From the NCBI RefSeq assembly GCF_907164915.1, contig NC_061862.1, positions 2,232,001 to 2,296,000 on the forward strand: a DNA stretch of 64,000 bases, given 5' to 3'. This DNA comes from Impatiens glandulifera (taxonomy: Eukaryota > Streptophyta > Magnoliopsida > Ericales > Balsaminaceae). The translations under genes were made by a program, and so were the position numbers. How positions within the stretch are numbered: position 1 is the stretch's first letter; every line of letters begins with the position of its first letter. Positions 34,310 through 47,334 of this stretch are shown piece by piece. Under the pieces are notes generated by a model, which ran no database searches, was not told where the DNA came from, and saw only the letters and a list, made by a program, of their open reading frames with translations.

Positions 34310-36400
34310 TAAAAAAAACAATATAGTCTTATCATAAGTATTTTTATACACATAATTTTTATAATTTCAAACAAAATATAATTAAAGGTCCCAAATCACA
34401 AGTCATTCAAATTTAAAACCACCAAATCACAATCAATATGAAACAAAATTTAGTAAATGATTGTTCTCAATCTTTTAGAATTTTTGTGATTCTATATAGT
34501 CTTATCATATTATTTGTATTAATAAACCAACTAAATAGGAGAATATGAAGAAATGAATTATTTTCTTATACACATAGTTTTTATAATTTTCAAACCGAAT
34601 ATAATTATATGTATCAAATCACAAATTAGTCAAATCACTATAAACCAACATTTGTAATTGATCTTTCTCAATCTTTCAGAATTTTTGTGTTTCTATCCAC
34701 GCCACATCAATATAGTTTTATTATATTATTTTTAAGATTAATAAACCAACTAGGTAGGAAAATATGCAGAAATGAAATATTCTCATACACATAATTTTTT
34801 TAATGTCAAACTGAATATAATTATACGTCCAGATCACAAGTCAATAAAATCTAAAGTCACCAAATAACAATCACTATAAAACTAACATTAGTAAATGATC
34901 GTTTTCAATCTTTTAGAATTTTGGTGTTTTCATCCACACCGCAACAATATTATCTTATCATATTATTTGTAAGACTAAACCAACTAAGTAGGAGAATATG
35001 CAAAAATGAATTATTCTCATACACGAAGTTTTATAATTCAAACCGAATATAATTATACATCTCAAATCACAAGTCACCAAATCACAATCACTATAAAACC
35101 AACATTAGTAAGGGATCATTCTCAATCTTTTAGAATTTTTGTGTATCTATCCACACGACAACAATACAGTCTTATCATATTAAGACTAAACATACTAAGT
35201 AGGGGAATATGCAAAAATGAAGTATTCTCATAAACATAGTTTTATAATTTCAAACTGAATATAATTATACGTCCCAAATCACAAGTCATTTAAATCACAA
35301 GTTACCAAATCACAATAACTATAAAACCAAAATAAGTAAGTGATCGTTCACAATCTTTTAAATTTTTTTGTTTCTATACACGTGGAAACAATATAGTCTT
35401 ATCATATTATTTGTAAGATTAAACCAAGTAGAAGAATATGCATAAATGAAGTTTTCTCATAAATAGAGTTTTTATAATTTTAACTTGAATATAATTATAC
35501 GTCCCAAAATCATAAGTCATTCAAATCACAAGTCATCAAGTCACAATTACTATAAACCAAACTTAAGAAGTAATCATTCTAAATCTTTTAGAATTTTTGT
35601 GTTTTTATCTACGTGGCAACAATATACTCTTATCATAAATATTCTCATAAACAAAGTTTCTATAATTTCAAACCAAATATAATTATATGTCCAAAATGTC
35701 AAGTCATTCATATCTAAAGCCACCAAATCACAATCAGTATAAAACCAAAATTAGTAAATGATTGTTCTCGATCTATTAGAATTTTTGCGGTAACAATAAT
35801 TCTAAATCAATTAAATAATAGAATATACATAAATGAAGTACTCTATAACACAGTTTTTATAATTCAAAGATAATATAATTTTATGCCACAAATCACATGT
35901 CATTCAAATAACAATCACTATAAACCAACATTAGAAAGTGATTGATCTCAATCTTTTAGAAAATTTTCTAAATAGGAGAATATGCAAAAATGAAGTATTC
36001 TACAATACACAAAGTTTTATAATTTCAAACTAAATATAATTATACGTCCAAAATCACAACTCATTAAAATCTAGAGCCACCAAATCACAATCAATATAAA
36101 ACTAATATTAGTAAGTGATTGTTCTTAATCTTGTGGAATTTTTGTGATTGTATCCACGCGGCAACAATGTAGTATTATCATATTATTTGTAATAATAAAC
36201 CAACTAAGTAGGAGAATATGCAGAAATAAAATATTCTCATACATAATTGTTATAATTTAAACCAAATATAATTATACGTCCCAAATCACATGTGATCAAA
36301 TCACAATCAATATAAAACCAACATTGGTAATGATCATTCTCAATCTCTTAGAATTTTTTTGTTTATATCTACACGACAACAATATAGTCTAATCATAAAG
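34310..36400 (-). repeat. satellite array 4 (minus orientation)
   Basis: About nine monomers carry the minus-orientation landmarks. The right boundary is at about 36,400, where intron-like sequence of the RPOT relic begins. Confidence 0.95.
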
Positions 36401-36736
36401 AGGTTGAATAAATGATCATTAGTGTGTCATGCAGATGTTAGCAGATATATATGGAAGGTACTGGGTACATAAGATATTGGTTGCAATGATGAATCTTTGT
36501 GATGATTTTCATCTTTGGTAGGAAGATAGATATGTTTGTTCTAGAACTTTAGGATTTTGTTATTTTCCAATTATTGATGACTTTGTTTGATTGTCTCCTG
36601 GTACATTACTGTGTGGACTAAAGCAACAAGAGAAAAGAGTAAAATCTCAGAGATGATGAACAAAGATGACTTCTCTCTGCATATATCTGATTCATGAATC
36701 ATACATGTCTCACATTTCAATTTGTTTTCTTATGTG
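36401..36736 (+). other. probable RPOT intron sequence
   Basis: Non-repetitive AT-rich sequence directly upstream of the first recognisable RPOT exon. No coding signal seen. Confidence 0.4.
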
Positions 36737-39700
36737 AAGGCTAAAATACAGAAATTTCTGGAAAAAACAAAGAAGAAAGGAGTAAGCAAAAACAAAGATA
36801 CTCAAATAGAAGAAGTTGGATCTGATATAATGGATCAAGATGTTAGAAGACTGCGGAAAAAGGTTACTAACTTGATCAAACAACAAAAGCTGCATACAGT
36901 CCGGCAGATAGTGAACAAAAAGGATGAATCCAGACCCTGGGGTCAAGTTGTCAAAGCAAAGGTTATCTTTTTTTTTTTTTTTTTCCATTTCATGGTTTTC
37001 AGTTCAGTTCTATATTAGGCTTTGTGGGATTCAAATTCCTGCTCTGATTCCAGGTAGGGAGTCGTCTAATTGAATTGCTTTTGCAAACTGCCTACATACA
37101 ATCACCAATTGATCAGTCTGCAGACTATCCACCTGAGATCCGGCCTGCATTCATCCACACATTCATAACAGTTGTGAAAGAAACAAAGTACTAATCATAA
37201 TTGCTTCAGTCTTAATATCTCTCTTCATATCATAATAACTTTGGCTTTGTTTAGCAATGACAGGAAGGTTGGTAGAAGGTATGGTGCTATTCAGTGTGAC
37301 GCACTTGTGCTTAAGGGTTTGGAGAGATCAGTGAGTAACTATATTGATATTCTTCTACTTCAGATATGTGAATATGTATTTGCAACATGTCATGCTGTTA
37401 TAGTTATATTCATGCAAGTTAAGAGTTCACAAAACGATTAGCTTCATCAACCTTTAACCTGAGCTAATCTGATATTGGTCTTAGTTGTCTTATGGCATGT
37501 TAAACTTTTTGATTGCATGAATGGATTGTCATAATCTTACTTTTCCACCAACTTTCTAATTAATTAAAAAGACATATAAGTTGCCCTTGGAAACTGGATA
37601 ATGTGAGTTGGTTGTCTTCCTCATGGACAGGCTAGGCACGTGGTCATCCCTTATATGCCAATGTTGATTCCTCCAGTGAAGTGGACGGGGTACTTGAAGT
37701 TAGATTTTTATTTATTTATCTAAAAGTGGAATCTACATAATAACCTCCAACTTTGCCTACAGTATCTTTTACTGTTCCTGTGTAGTTATGACAAAGGAGC
37801 ATACTTGTTCTTACCCTCTTATGTTATGCGCACACATGGAGCAAAACAGCAACGTGAAGAGGTAAAACGGGCCCATAGAGAGCAACTAGAGCCTGTTTTC
37901 GAGGTTAGAGATCTCCTTCTTCAGTGATTTTCTACCCAACATAGTGTTAGTCTTTTCTGAAATATTCTTTTGTTTTTGTGATAAGTGGAAACTGCTTTTA
38001 GTGTCGTGACATTCTTAACTATCAATGAAATTCCAAATATTAATTGTTGGAAATTACTATTTGTTTGTTCAATCACTTGTGACGTGCCAGGCCCTTGACA
38101 CTCTTGGAAGTACCAGATGGAGGGTAAACAAAAGGGTTCTCAGCATTGTCGATAGAATATGGTCTATTGGAGGTTGTCTTGCAGATGTGGTTGACCGTAA
38201 TGATGTTAGTTTCTTTATCTTTCCCTAATGTTCTGTGATATTCTGGTTAATTCAGTTCTATTTTGGTGAGAAATATTATTAACATCCTGTTGGCAATGCA
38301 GATTCCTATACCAGACAAACCAGATACGGAAGATGAAGCGCTTCTTAAGAAGTGGAAGTGGAAAGTTAGATCTGTTGAAAAAGAAAACAGGGAGAGGCAT
38401 GGTCAACGCTGTGATTTGGAGCTTAAACTTGCAGTAGGTTCCATTCCAATATGTTCAAAACTGTCTATAAAATTTAGTTTGGCTCTTGACAAGACCTTTG
38501 TTGCCAAGCAGGTAGCACGTAGAATGAGAGACGAAGAAGGGTTCTTCTACCCTCACAATCTTGACTTTCGAGGTCGAGCATACCCAATGCATCCATACTT
38601 GAACCATCTTGGTTCAGATGTTTGCCGTGGTGTTCTGGAATTTGCAGAGGGATACCCTCTTGGGAAGTCTGGTTTGCGCTGGTTGAAGATACACTTGGCT
38701 AATTAATCTTTATGCAGGCAGTGTGGACAAATTATCTCATGAGGGGAGAGTAGCATTTACCGAAAATCACTTTGAGGACATATTTGACTCTGCAGACAGG
38801 CCTCTTGAAGGCAGACGGTGGTGGCTAAATGCGGAAGATCCTTTTCAGTGCCTGGCTGTCTGCATTAATCTCACTGAAGCTCTAAGAAGCTCTTCTCCTG
38901 AGACAACAAGTTCTCATCTTCCTGTCCACCAGGTGCTATATGATGGTTTAACTTGGGTAATTATTTTCATTTATATCTAGGAAGGACCTTACTTCTGTTA
39001 GTTCTTGGTCATTCCTAGTAGGAGATTCCAGATTAAGGAGATTTGAATAATGTATTTTTGACACTAGGAACATGTTTCTTAGAACAAGTGCATATATATT
39101 ATAGGATTTGTGCTGCTCTCTGAATTTCTATTATACTCAAAGAAGTTAATGACATGTTAATCATAAGCATGTTCTACCATATATATGCTGCATAATTCCA
39201 AGTCTCTAGCCCAGACCACCACAATATCATATTCATGACTTAAAGATACCATTCCTTCTGTATGACTAAAAATGTTTGGACGATCTGGAAAGAAAGAAAG
39301 AAATAGAAGAGTTTTTGAAGGTAAAAGACATGAATACGAGCGTCTCAAAGGATTTATGTTACACTCATTCGCTTCAATCCAAAAAATGGGGGCTTGAACG
39401 CGATGAGAATTTTTCGATCTTGTTGACATTTAAAATTCTTACGTTATTTTTTTCCTTCACTTTTGTAACGTGTGAATGCATATTGCGCTATTTTTAATAA
39501 AAGTTTACATTAAAAAAAAAAAAACTAAAAGTGCTTGATTTCCCAAACAGAGTACTTGATATTATGAGAAGAGATGCTGAAAAAGATCCTGCAATATTTC
39601 GGGATGCATTGAGGGCAAGGTTGTTGGTCAGTCAGGTTGGTCCAATCTACTACTGCATTCATTACATGATTTACATCAAATTCTGGAAAACCAAAGTATT

Positions 39701-40020
39701 AGAAACCATATTTTTTCTGTACTCATTTACCGAAAAGAACCATGTATTTACTGTTGCCAATAAAACAAGGGGAATCATGAATCTATTTCTTTTGATGATG
39801 GTATGCTCGTTTAGTGTTTGTTATCCAAATAGTATAGGGGTTTTATGGTACTGATCAATTGCAAACATATAGGTGGATAGGAAACTAGTGAAACAGACAG
39901 TGATGACATCAGTCTATGGTGTTACTTATATTGGCGCTCGGGAACAGATTAAGAAAAGGTTGAAGGAACGTAATGCTATTCATTGCTTCCTGTTATGCGG
40001 CAAAGGTCTTGCACATTCTT
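36737..40020 (+). pseudogene. phage-type (T7-like) organellar RNA polymerase relic
   Basis: Exons of a nuclear gene for a single-subunit mitochondrial/plastid RNA polymerase stand at about 36,737-36,961, 37,054-37,187, 37,255-37,330, 37,631-37,689, 37,786-37,903, 38,091-38,204, 38,302-38,433, 38,512-38,932, 39,551-39,635 and 39,873-39,975. All have GT/AG-type borders. Hallmarks are [15 protein letters not shown] ([16 protein letters not shown]), EDPFQCLA and the O-helix region [20 protein letters not shown]. The N-terminus is missing. A 4-bp insertion (extra AATT/TAAT at about 38,701-38,708) shifts the frame after HLAN. The exon with DGSCNGLQH, which bears a catalytic Asp, is absent. The gene stops after CYAAK, so the second catalytic Asp (HDS) is lost too. 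Satellite flanks both sides. Confidence 0.9.
39265..39530 (+). mobile_element. 5'-truncated LINE insertion within the RPOT relic
   Basis: The insert begins WTIWKER and, after a 4-bp shift, continues NRRVFEGKRHEYERLK, the extreme C-terminal motif of plant LINE ORF2. It ends in a 13-bp poly(A) (39,512-39,524). A candidate 7-bp target duplication ACTAAAA stands at 39,265-39,271 and 39,524-39,530. It lies in the intron before the RVLDIMRRD exon. Confidence 0.75.
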
Positions 40021-40244
40021 CATAATGTACTTGTGTTTTTACATGTATAGCGTCTTCCTTTTGTATCAAGGCATCTAACGTTAACATCCATGAGACCATG
40101 TCCAGTGTGCAGGAGCATATCTTTACCGTAACTGGCTTTTTACTCAACACATTTCTTTTTGGAAAGGACAAAACTGTTTCATAGATCCAAGTTTTTTGCA
40201 ACAAAAAGTAGTGAAAACAATCAAAGGCGTTTCAGTAAAACCGA
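40021..40244. other. RPOT intron or junction sequence
   Basis: No exon is recognised. A 74-codon minus-strand ORF at 39,980-40,204 is not supported by homology I know. Satellite starts at about 40,245. Confidence 0.4.
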
Positions 40245-43200
40245 ACACTTTGTTGCTCTATTTGCAAAAATGAAGTATTCTGCTACACAAATTTTTATAA
40301 TGTCAAACCGAATATAATTATACATCACACTATAATATAACATAAGTAAGTGATTGTTCTCAATCTTTTAGAATTTTTGTAGTTTTATCCACGCGACAAC
40401 AATACAATTTTATCATATTATTTATAGGACCAAACCAACTAAGTATAAGAATATGCAGAAATGAAGTATTCTCATACATAAAGTTTTATAATTTCAAACC
40501 GAATTTATTTTTACGTCCCAATTCAAATCACAAGTCACCAAATCACAATCACTATAAAACCAACAATGATAAATTGACCGTTCTCAATTCTTCAGAATTT
40601 TTGTGTTTCTATCCATGTGGTAATAATATAGTTTTATCATATTATTTGTAAGACTAAATCAATAAGTAAGAGAATATGCAGAAATGAAGTATTATCATAA
40701 ACAGTTTTTATCATCCAAACAGAATATAATATTGCGTCACAAGTCACAAATAACCAAATCGCAATCACTTATAATCAACAATAGTAAGTGTTCATTCTCA
40801 ATCTTTTATAACTTTTATGTATCTATCAATGCGGAAATAATCAGCCTTATCATATTATTCGTAAGACTAAACCTACTAAGTAGGAGAATATGCAGAAATG
40901 AAGTATTCTCATACATAGAGTTTTATAATATCAAACTGAATATAATTTTACGTCTCAACTCAAATCACAAGTCACCAAATCACAATCACTATAAAACCAA
41001 CATTGATAATTGATCGTTCTCAATCTTTTAAATTTTGTGTGTTTCTATCCATATGGAAACAATATAGTCTTATCATATTATTTGTAAGACTAAATCAATT
41101 AAGTATGAGAATATGCAGAAATAAAACATTCTCATCCACTAAGTTTTATAATTCAAATCGAATATAATTTTACGTCACAAATCACAAGTCACCAAATCAT
41201 AATCTCTATACACCAACATTAATAAGTGATTGTTCGCATTCTTTTAGAATTTTTGTATTTCTATCTACGTGACAACAATATAGTCTTATCATATTATTTG
41301 TAAGAATAAACCATCTAAATAGGATAATATGTAGAAATGAAATATTCTCATACACAGAATTTTATAATTCAAACCGAATATAATTATACATTCCAAATTA
41401 AAAGACATTCAAATCTAAAGTCTCCAAATCACAATCATTATAAAACCAAAATTAATAAGTGATCGTTCTCAATCTTTTATAATTTTTGTTCTCTATCAAC
41501 GCGGTAATAATATAGTTTTATCATATTATTTGTAAGACTAAACCAATTAAGTAGAAGAATATGCGGAAATAAAGTATTCTCATACATAGAGTTTTATAAT
41601 CCAAACCGAATATAATTATACATCTCAAATCACAAATCATTCAAATGATAAGTCATCAAATCACAATCACTGTAAAACCAACATTGGTAAATGATCGTTC
41701 TCAATCTTTTAGAATTTTTGTATTTTTATCTACATGACAATAATAAAGTCTTATCATATTATTTGTACGATTAAATCAATTAAGTATGATAATATGCATA
41801 AATGAAGTATTTTGTTAAACATATTTTATAATGTCAAATCGAATATATATATGCCCCAAATCACACTATAAAATAACATAATTAAGTGATTTTTCTCAAT
41901 TTTTCTCAATTTTTGTAGTTCTATTCATGCGGCAACAATATGATTTTATCATATTATTTGTAAGTCTAAACCAATTAAATATGAGAATATGCAGAAATGA
42001 AGTATTCTCATACATAGAGTTTTATAATATCAAACTGAATATAATTTTACGTCTCAACTCAAATCACAAGTCACCAAATCACAATCACTATAAAACCAAC
42101 ATTGATAATTGATCGTTCTCAATCTTTTAAATTTTGTGTGTTTCTATCCATATGGAAACAATATAGTCTTATCATATTATTTGTAAGACTAAATCAACTA
42201 CGTATGAGAATATGAAAAAATGAAGTATTCTCATACACAGAGTTTTATCATCCAAACATAATATAATTTTACGTCACAAGTCATTCAAATCACATGTCAC
42301 CAAATCACAATCACTATAAATTAATAATAGGAAGTGATTATTCTCAATCTTTTAGAATTTTTGTGTTTTTATCCACATGAAAATAATGTAGTTTTATCAT
42401 ATTATTTGTAAAACTAAATAACTATGTAAGAGAATATACAGAAATGAAACATTCTCATCCACCTAGTTTTTATAATTCAAAGCGAATATAATTTTACGAC
42501 ATAAATCACAAGTCGTTCATATCACAAGTCATCAAATCACAGTCACTATAAAACCAAAATAAGTAAGTGATCATTCTCAATCTTTTATAATTTTTGTGTT
42601 TCTATCAACGCGAAATCAATATAGTCTTATCATATTATTTGTAAGACTAAACCAACTAAGTAGAATAATATGCAGAAAACGAAATATTCTCATACTTAGA
42701 GATTTTATAATTTCAAACCGAATATAATTATACATCTCAAATTATAAGACATTCAAATCACAATCAAAATAAAACTAACATTAGTAAGTGATCGTTCTCA
42801 ATCATTTATAATTTTTGTGTTTATATCCACGCAACAACAATATATTCTTATCATATTATTTGTAAAACTAAACCAACTAAGTCAGAGAATATGTAAAAAT
42901 AAAATATTCTAATATGCAAATATTTATAATTTTAAACCGAATATAATTACATGACTCAAATCATTAGTCATTCAAATCACAATTACTATAAAACCAACAT
43001 TTGTAATAATCCAAATAGAATACAATTTTAGGTCACAAATCATTCAAATCACAAGTCACCAATTCACCATCACTATAAATCAACATTAATAAGTGATCGT
43101 TTTCATTGTATTAAAAAATTTGTGATTTTATCTAAGAGGCTACAATATAGCTTTTTCATATTATTTGTAACACTAAACCAACTAACTAGTAGAATATGTA

Positions 43201-46200
43201 GAAATGAAGTATTCTCATACACAGATTTTTTATAATTTTAAATTGAAAATAATTATACGTCCCAAATCAAAAGTCTTACAAATCTAAAGTCACCAAATCG
43301 CAATAACTATAATCGTTCTTAATCTTTTACAATTATTGTGATTCTATCCACGCGGCAACATTATATTATTATCATATTATTTTTAATTTCAAATTGAATA
43401 TAATTATACGTGTCAAATCACAAGTTACCAAATCACAATCACTATAAAATCAACATTGGTAAATGATCATTCTCAATTTTTTAGAATATTTATATTTTTA
43501 TCCACAAGAAAATAAAATAGTCTTATCATATAATTTGTACTACTAAATAACCTAAGTAGGAGAATATGCAGAAATGAAGCATTCTCATTCACTGAGTTTT
43601 TATAATTTTAAAACGTCTCATATCACAAGTCATTCAAATCTAAAGTCACCAAATCACAATGACTATAAAAAAAAACTAATAAGTGATCATTCTCAGTCTA
43701 TTAAAATTTTGTGTTTTTATCTACACGACTACAATATAGCCTTATCATATTATTTGTAAGACTAAACCAACTAAGTAGTAGAATATGCAAAAATAAAATA
43801 TTCTCATATACATAGTTTTTATAATTTTAAAACATTTCAAATCACAAGACATTCAAATCTAAAGTCACCAAATTCCCATCACTATAATCGTTCTGAATCT
43901 TATAGAATTATTGTGATTCTATCCACGCGGCAATATTATATTCTTATCATATTATTTTTAAGATTAAACTGAATATAATTATAGGTCTCAAATTATAAAT
44001 TACCAAATCACAATCACTATAAAACCAACATTGGTAAATGATCATCTACCGAGTTTTTATAATTCAAAGAGAATATAATTTTAAGTTACAAATCACAAGT
44101 CACCAAATTATAATCTCTATAAACCATTGACTGTTCTCAATCTTTTAGAATTTTGTGTTTCAATCTACGCGGCAATAATATAGTCTTATCATATTATTTG
44201 TAAAAATAAACCAACTAAATAGGATAATATGCAGAAATTAAATATTCTCATACACATAATTTTATAATCTAAACCGAATATAATTATACGTGCCAAATCA
44301 AAAGACATTCAGATCTAAAGTCACTAAATCACAATCACTATAAAATCAAAATTAGTAAGTGATCGTTCTCAATTTTTTATAATTTTAATGTTTCTATCAA
44401 CGCGGTAACAATATAGTCTTATCATATTATTTGTAAGACTAAACCAACTAAGTAAAAGAATATGCAGAAATAAAGTGTTCTCATACATAGAGTTTTTATA
44501 ATTTCAAACCGAATATAATTATACATATCAAATCACAAGACATTCAAATCACAAGACATTCAAATCACAAGTCACTAAATCACAATCACAATAAACCAAC
44601 ATTATTAAGTGATCTTTCTTAATCTTTTAGAAGTTTTTGTGTTTCTATCCACGCCACAACAATATAGTTTTATCATATTATTTTTAAGATTAATAAACCA
44701 ACTAGATAGGAGAATATGCAGAAATGAAGTATTCTCATACACGGGTTTTTTAATGTCAAACCGAATATAATTATACGTCCAAATCACAAAGCATTCAAAT
44801 CTAAAGCCACCAAAGCACAATCACTATGAATCTAACATTATTGAGTAATCGTTCTCTATCTTTTAAATTTTGGTATTTCTATCCACACTGCAACAATACC
44901 ATTTTATCATATTATTTGTAAGACAAAACAAACTAAGTATAAGAATATACAGAAATGAAGTATTCTCATACATAGAGTTTTATAATTACCGAATATAATT
45001 TATGTCTCACTCAAATCACAAGTCACCAAATCACAATCACTATAAAACCAACATTGATAATTGATCGTTCTCAATCTTTTAAATTTTTAGTGTTTATCCC
45101 TTTGGAAACAATATAGTCTTATCATATTATTTGTAAGACTAAATCAACTAAGTATGAGAATATGCAGAAATGAAGTATTCTCATTCACCGAGTTTTTATC
45201 ATTCAAACAAAATATAATTTTACGTCACAACTCACAAGTCATTCAAATTACAAGTCACCAAATCACAATCACTATAAATCAATAATAGGAAATGATCGTT
45301 CTCAATATTTTAAAATTTTTGTGTTTCTATTTACACAGTAACAATATAATCTATATTATTTGTAAGACTAAACCAATTAAGTATGAGAATATGCAAAAAT
45401 AAAATATTCTCACACAGAGTTTTTTATAATTTCAAACTAAATATAATTAGATGTCCTAATCACAAATCTTTCAAATTTAAAGAACCAAATCAAAATCACT
45501 ATAAAATCAACATTAGTAAGTGATTGTTCTCAATCTTCTAGAATTTTTGTGATTCTATCCATTCAACAACAATATAATCTTATTATATTATTTGTAAAAT
45601 TAAACCAACTAAGTATGAAAATACGAATAAATGAAATATTCTCAGTTTTATAATTTCAAACCAAATATAATTTATACGTCCCAAATCATTAGTCACCAAA
45701 TCACAATAACTATAAAACCAACATTGGTAATGATTGTTCTCAATCTTTTAGAATTTTAAGTTTTTATCCACGCTGTAATAATATAGTCTAATCATATTTT
45801 TTTAAGACTAAACTAACTAAGTAGAAAAATATATATAAATAAATTATTTTCATATACAAAATTTTTAAATTTCAAACCAAATATATTTTTACATCACCAA
45901 ATCACAATCATTATAAACCAAAATAGAATGTGACCATTCTCAATCTTTAAAAATTATTGTGTTTCTATCGACGCGACAACAATATAGTCTTATCATATTG
46001 GTTTAAAACTAAACCAGCAAAGTCGGAGAATATATATTAAAACTAAGTATTCTAATACTCAGAAATTTATAATTTTAAACCAAATATAATTTACATCTCA
46101 AATCACTACTCATTCAATTCACAAGTCATCAAATCACAATCACTTTAAAACCAACATTGGTAATGATCGTTCTAAATCTTTTAGAATTTTTTGTTTTTAT

Positions 46201-47330
46201 TCATGCGACAATAATATAGTCTTATCATATTATTTGTAAGACTAAATCAACTAAGTAAGAGAATAAACAAAAATGAAGTATTCTCATACACATAGTTTTA
46301 TAATTCAAACGAAATATAATTTTACGTCACAAATCACACATCACAATCACTATAAAGCAACATTAATAAAGGATCGTTCTCAATCTATTGTGTTTCTATG
46401 TACGCGACAACAATATAGTCTTATCATATTATTTGTAAAACTAAACTAACTAACTAGTAGAATATGTAGAAATGAAATATTCTTAGTTTTTATAATTTTA
46501 AACTGAATATATTTTTACATCACAAATCACAAGTCATTCAAATCTAAATTCACCGAATCATAGTCACTATAGAATCAACATTAGTAAATAACAAATTTTT
46601 AAATTATTGTTATTTTATTTATGCGACAACAATATATTTTTATCATATTATTTTTAAGATTAAACTAACTAAGTAGGAATATGCAGAAATGAAGTATTCT
46701 CATACACAAAATTTAATAATTTCAAACTAAATATTATTATTCATCTCAAATCATAAGTCATTCAAATCAAGTCACCAAATCACAATCACTATAAAATTAA
46801 CATTAGTAAGTCATCGTTTTCAATCTTTTAGAATTTTTGTGTTTCAATCCACGCGGCAACAATATAATTTTATTATATTATTTGTAAGACTAAACCATCT
46901 AAGTACAAAAATATACTGAACTGAAGTATTCTCTTACACAAAATTTTTTATATTTTCAAACTGAATATAATTATACATCTCAAATTATAAGTCACTATAA
47001 AACCATCGATGGTTCCCAGTCGTTTTAAAATTTTGTGTTTGTATTCACGTAGGTAACAATATATTATTTTTAAGGCTAAATTAATTAAGTAAGAAAATAT
47101 ACAGAAATGAAGTATCATCAACTGTAGTGATTTAATCATGTAATACTTAATACTCTTAAATTCAAAATCACAAGTTGAGTGATATTGTTCCTAATATTTT
47201 AGAAGTTTTGTGTTTTTATTCATGTGGACAACAATATAGTTTTATTATATATTATTATTTCTTTTAAAACTAAAGCAATTAAGAAAATAATATGCAGAAG
47301 TGATGTATTTTCAACTTTTATGATTTAATC
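40245..47330 (-). repeat. satellite array 5 (minus orientation), longest array
   Basis: This is about 7 kb of monomers in the same family. A higher-order pattern is visible: 40,900-41,100 is repeated nearly base for base at 41,999-42,195 (spacing 1,099 bp, about five monomers) and less exactly near 44,960. Monomers near 46,900-47,330 are the most diverged, as at the array-block junction at 31,560-31,870. Confidence 0.95.
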
Positions 47331-47334
47331 ACAA

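Noticed and set aside
38215..38406. Minus-strand ORF over RPOT exon 7
   Set aside because: Antisense to a recognised exon; no homology of its own.
40684..42112. Several ORFs of 60-109 codons sharing the same C-terminus
   Set aside because: They are readings of satellite monomers; the shared ending reflects the 1.1-kb higher-order repeat, not a protein family.
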